From Pseudanabaena sp. BC1403 (GTDB lineage: Bacteria > Cyanobacteriota > Cyanobacteriia > Pseudanabaenales > Pseudanabaenaceae): a stretch of 64,000 nucleotides of DNA. Every line of letters begins with the position of its first letter. Position 1 is the first letter of the stretch. Positions 61,943-64,000 of this stretch are shown one piece after another. The stretch is from assembly GCF_002914585.1 (NCBI RefSeq), contig NZ_PDDM01000002.1, positions 124,001-188,000 of the forward strand. Direction: 5' to 3'. The notes under the pieces are model-generated. The model ran no database searches. It was not told the DNA's origin and saw only the letters and a list, made by a program, of their open reading frames with translations. Made by a program: the position numbers and the translations under genes.

Positions 61943-64000
61943 ATGTTCATTGTAAAACATGGATTAAGTTACTTATTACTAACTAGCATAATCGCATCAA
62001 CAAGCGGAGCCTATGCCCAGAACATCACTACTGGGGCTAATGGATTAAATACAAATGTCGATCAAGTAGGCAACCAATACAACATCACGGGTGGAACACA
62101 GGCAGGTGGCAACTTATTTTATAGTTTGCAAAAATTAGGACTATCCACAGGGGAAATAGCTAATTTTTTAAGCAGTCCTAATATTCAGAATGTCTTAACT
62201 CGTGTAACAGGTGGAGAAGCATCGCTGATTAATGGATTGATTCAAGTAACAGGAGGAAACTCTAATCTATTCATCATGAATCCTGCTGGAATTGTGTTTG
62301 GTGCAAATGCCAGTTTGAATGTACCCGCCAGTTTCTCGGCTACAACTGCGTCAGGAATCCAAGTAGGGAATGGCTGGTTTGGGATGAATAGCAGCGTTGA
62401 TGAAGTTCGCAACCTCACTGGTAATGTTGCTGGCTATGCGTTTACAAATACTTTGCCAAGTGTGGATACTAATCCATCAGGTGTAATCGTCAATGAAGGG
62501 AATCTGAATGCTAGTACAGGCAAAAGTGTGACCCTTGTTGGTGGAATGGTAGTAAATACGGGAACGATCGCAACACCTTCTGGCAACATAACGATCGCAG
62601 CGACTCCTGATAACAAATTTATCAAAATCAGCAATGAAGGTAGTTTGATGTCACTTGAACTGCCGATAGCTGATCGGCAAGCTGTTGGTAATGCACCAGT
62701 ATTAAAAGGCGTGGATTTACCTAGCTTGCTTACTGGGAAGACTGCGGGAACTGCGATCGTATCAGGTAATTTAAATGTATCGGGAAATAACGGCGGTAAT
62801 GTTCAAGCTTTGGGCAACAATGTCACCTTAGCAAGTGCCAACATCAATGCAAATGGAAATAACGGCGGCGGTACGGTGCTCATTGGTGGCGATTTACAGG
62901 GTACTGGCACAACACCTACTGCTCAATCAACAACGGTTGACGCAAACAGCAAGATTAGTGCCGATGCATTGACCAATGGCAATGGCGGCAAAGTAATCGT
63001 ATGGGCGGATAATACAACGAAATTTGATGGCACTATTACGGCAAAAGCTGGAACCCAAAGCGGTAATGGTGGACTAGTTGAGACTTCTGGCAAAAATACT
63101 CTCATTGTAGGCAATACCGCACAGGTCAATACTTCTGCTCCACAGGGTGTATCAGGTAATTGGTTGCTTGATCCTACTTCGATTACTGTGGTGGCAACTG
63201 GTGGAATTGATCCTACAGTTGCGGCAGCTAATGCTAATGCGGGTGCTAGTACTATCGATAGCGCTGTAATTGTGACGGCTCTTGGTTTTGGTAATGTCAC
63301 CCTGACCGCAACTAATACGATTACTGTCGATGCGGCAATCAATTCTCTTTCTGGAAATGGCTTGGAGCTCAATGCAACCACCACTAATCTCAATGCACCG
63401 ATTACTTTAACAGGAGGTGCTCTTACGGGTACTGCGACTACGGTCAATGTAGGTGCTGCGGGGACAGTGCAAAATGGTGTGGATGCAGCGGCGACTGGAG
63501 CAACTGTGAATCTGGCGGCTGCCACTTACACACTAGGCGCAACAGTGTTAATTAATAAAAACTTGACACTAAATGGTGCAGGTGCGAATAACACTATTGT
63601 TAGTGGTAACAATGCCGTCCAAGTCATTCGTATTGGCAATAATGGCATTGTCAATATGAATGACTTGACTGTTACAAGGGGAAGAGCTACTGGAGATGGA
63701 GGAGGTATATTTATCGTTACAGGATCGACCCTGAGCCTGGATAGGACTATTTTCTCTAATAATGTTTCTGGTGCCACAGGGGCTGCCATTACTAATGATA
63801 ATGGGACAATACTTAATGTTGCAAACAGTACATTTTCAAATAATTCGGCATCTGCAGGCAGTGCTATTGCCAACTTTGGTACAGCTACAATCTCCAACAC
63901 TACCTTCTCGAATAATTCGGCAACTGTCGTTGGTGCGCTTTACAGCTCGAATGCAACAACTACAATCTCTAACAGTGTCTTCTTGGGCAATACGTTAACC
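61943..64000 (+). CDS. Haemagglutinin-type secreted adhesin, 3' end outside window
   Basis: 686 codons are open to the end of the window from ATG 61943. A signal peptide (LSYLLLTSIIASTSGAYAQ) is followed by a two-partner-secretion domain (about 27-160) with LFIMNPAGIVFGANASLNV and a beta-helix. Then come Gly/Asn-rich repeats such as GNGGKVIVWADNTTKF and GNGGLVETSGKN, typical of TpsA proteins. From about residue 545 there is a right-handed beta-helix of NNTIVSGNN, SNNSASAGSA and SNTTFSNNSA type. Its TpsB transporter is not in the window. Probably exported to the cell surface in adhesion. Confidence 0.88.
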   Translation, partial: MFIVKHGLSYLLLTSIIASTSGAYAQNITTGANGLNTNVDQVGNQYNITGGTQAGGNLFYSLQKLGLSTGEIANFLSSPNIQNVLTRVTGGEASLINGLIQVTGGNSNLFIMNPAGIVFGANASLNVPASFSATTASGIQVGNGWFGMNSSVDEVRNLTGNVAGYAFTNTLPSVDTNPSGVIVNEGNLNASTGKSVTLVGGMVVNTGTIATPSGNITIAATPDNKFIKISNEGSLMSLELPIADRQAVGNAPVLKGVDLPSLLTGKTAGTAIVSGNLNVSGNNGGNVQALGNNVTLASANINANGNNGGGTVLIGGDLQGTGTTPTAQSTTVDANSKISADALTNGNGGKVIVWADNTTKFDGTITAKAGTQSGNGGLVETSGKNTLIVGNTAQVNTSAPQGVSGNWLLDPTSITVVATGGIDPTVAAANANAGASTIDSAVIVTALGFGNVTLTATNTITVDAAINSLSGNGLELNATTTNLNAPITLTGGALTGTATTVNVGAAGTVQNGVDAAATGATVNLAAATYTLGATVLINKNLTLNGAGANNTIVSGNNAVQVIRIGNNGIVNMNDLTVTRGRATGDGGGIFIVTGSTLSLDRTIFSNNVSGATGAAITNDNGTILNVANSTFSNNSASAGSAIANFGTATISNTTFSNNSATVVGALYSSNATTTISNSVFLGNTLT

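Noticed and set aside
62923-63900. Long minus-strand frames opposite the adhesin
   Set aside because: The plus strand carries a continuous frame with signal peptide and TPS domain; the antisense frames are by-products of the repeat composition.

Overview
The window is cyanobacterial chromosome. HIP1 octamers (GCGATCGC) are very dense, and the gene content fits: CP12, a PAM68-type photosystem II assembly factor, genes in the order of the photosystem II assembly-proficiency (PAP) operon, an RbcR-like LysR regulator, a solanesyl/hydroxybenzoate prenyltransferase and an aa3-type oxidase. The genus is an inference; the codon style, moderate GC and many long intergenic hairpins suggest Pseudanabaena or a close relative. 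No rRNA, CRISPR array or intact insertion sequence was seen. Two tRNAs are present: Gln(UUG) and Ala(CGC).

Layout. 1-3.9 kb is an RNA-repair pair: a bacterial Pnkp (kinase, phosphatase, ligase; 5' end outside the window) followed by RtcB, whose start codon lies inside a 58-bp perfect palindrome. 4.1-8.8 kb is accessory: a barbiturase/cyanuric acid hydrolase-like enzyme, a Septu-type PtuA/PtuB pair, an orphaned HigA with a HigB broken by one stop codon, and a DUF433/DUF5615 toxin-antitoxin pair bounded by direct repeats, one of which is the 3' end of uvrB. 8.8-22.7 kb is mostly housekeeping: uvrB, a VWA protein, an Slr1339-like protein, gloB, tRNA-Gln, a sugar nucleotidyltransferase with a degenerate mutase domain, pyrF, def, a UvrD-like helicase and an FeS photolyase-like protein. 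22.7-26.4 kb is a second accessory patch: a decayed toxin-antitoxin module, an alpha/beta hydrolase and a NACHT NTPase in the same frame separated by a single TGA, a GC-rich minisatellite inside the NACHT gene, and a 42-bp tandem repeat array.

26.7-30.2 kb carries ctaC-ctaD-ctaE. 30.3-45.4 kb holds rsgA, tusA-like, dnaJ, a ferredoxin, a LOG protein, a CCA-type nucleotidyltransferase, a site-2 protease homologue that has lost its zinc motif, CP12, the prenyltransferase, tRNA-Ala, hisC and rbcR. 45.6-48.9 kb is the PAP-like operon (ferredoxin, V4R, two small proteins, V4R) converging on a PAM68 homologue. 49-52.6 kb holds rpsO, a 41-residue membrane protein, an FHA-LuxR regulator and three small envelope proteins. 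52.6-55.4 kb is an oxidative-stress divergon: a Fur/PerR-type regulator opposite a peroxiredoxin, a VOC protein and a thioredoxin-reductase-like flavoprotein. 55.4-61.5 kb has a Uma2 nuclease, upp, secA and gdhA. The window ends inside a secreted haemagglutinin-type adhesin.

The most distinctive features are (i) the hydrolase-TGA-NACHT locus, which looks like an NLR-type defence gene either broken or read through; (ii) the palindrome over the rtcB start; and (iii) a dispersed family of long, perfectly paired intergenic hairpins that share an outer arm (AAAACC-) but have locus-specific inner arms.
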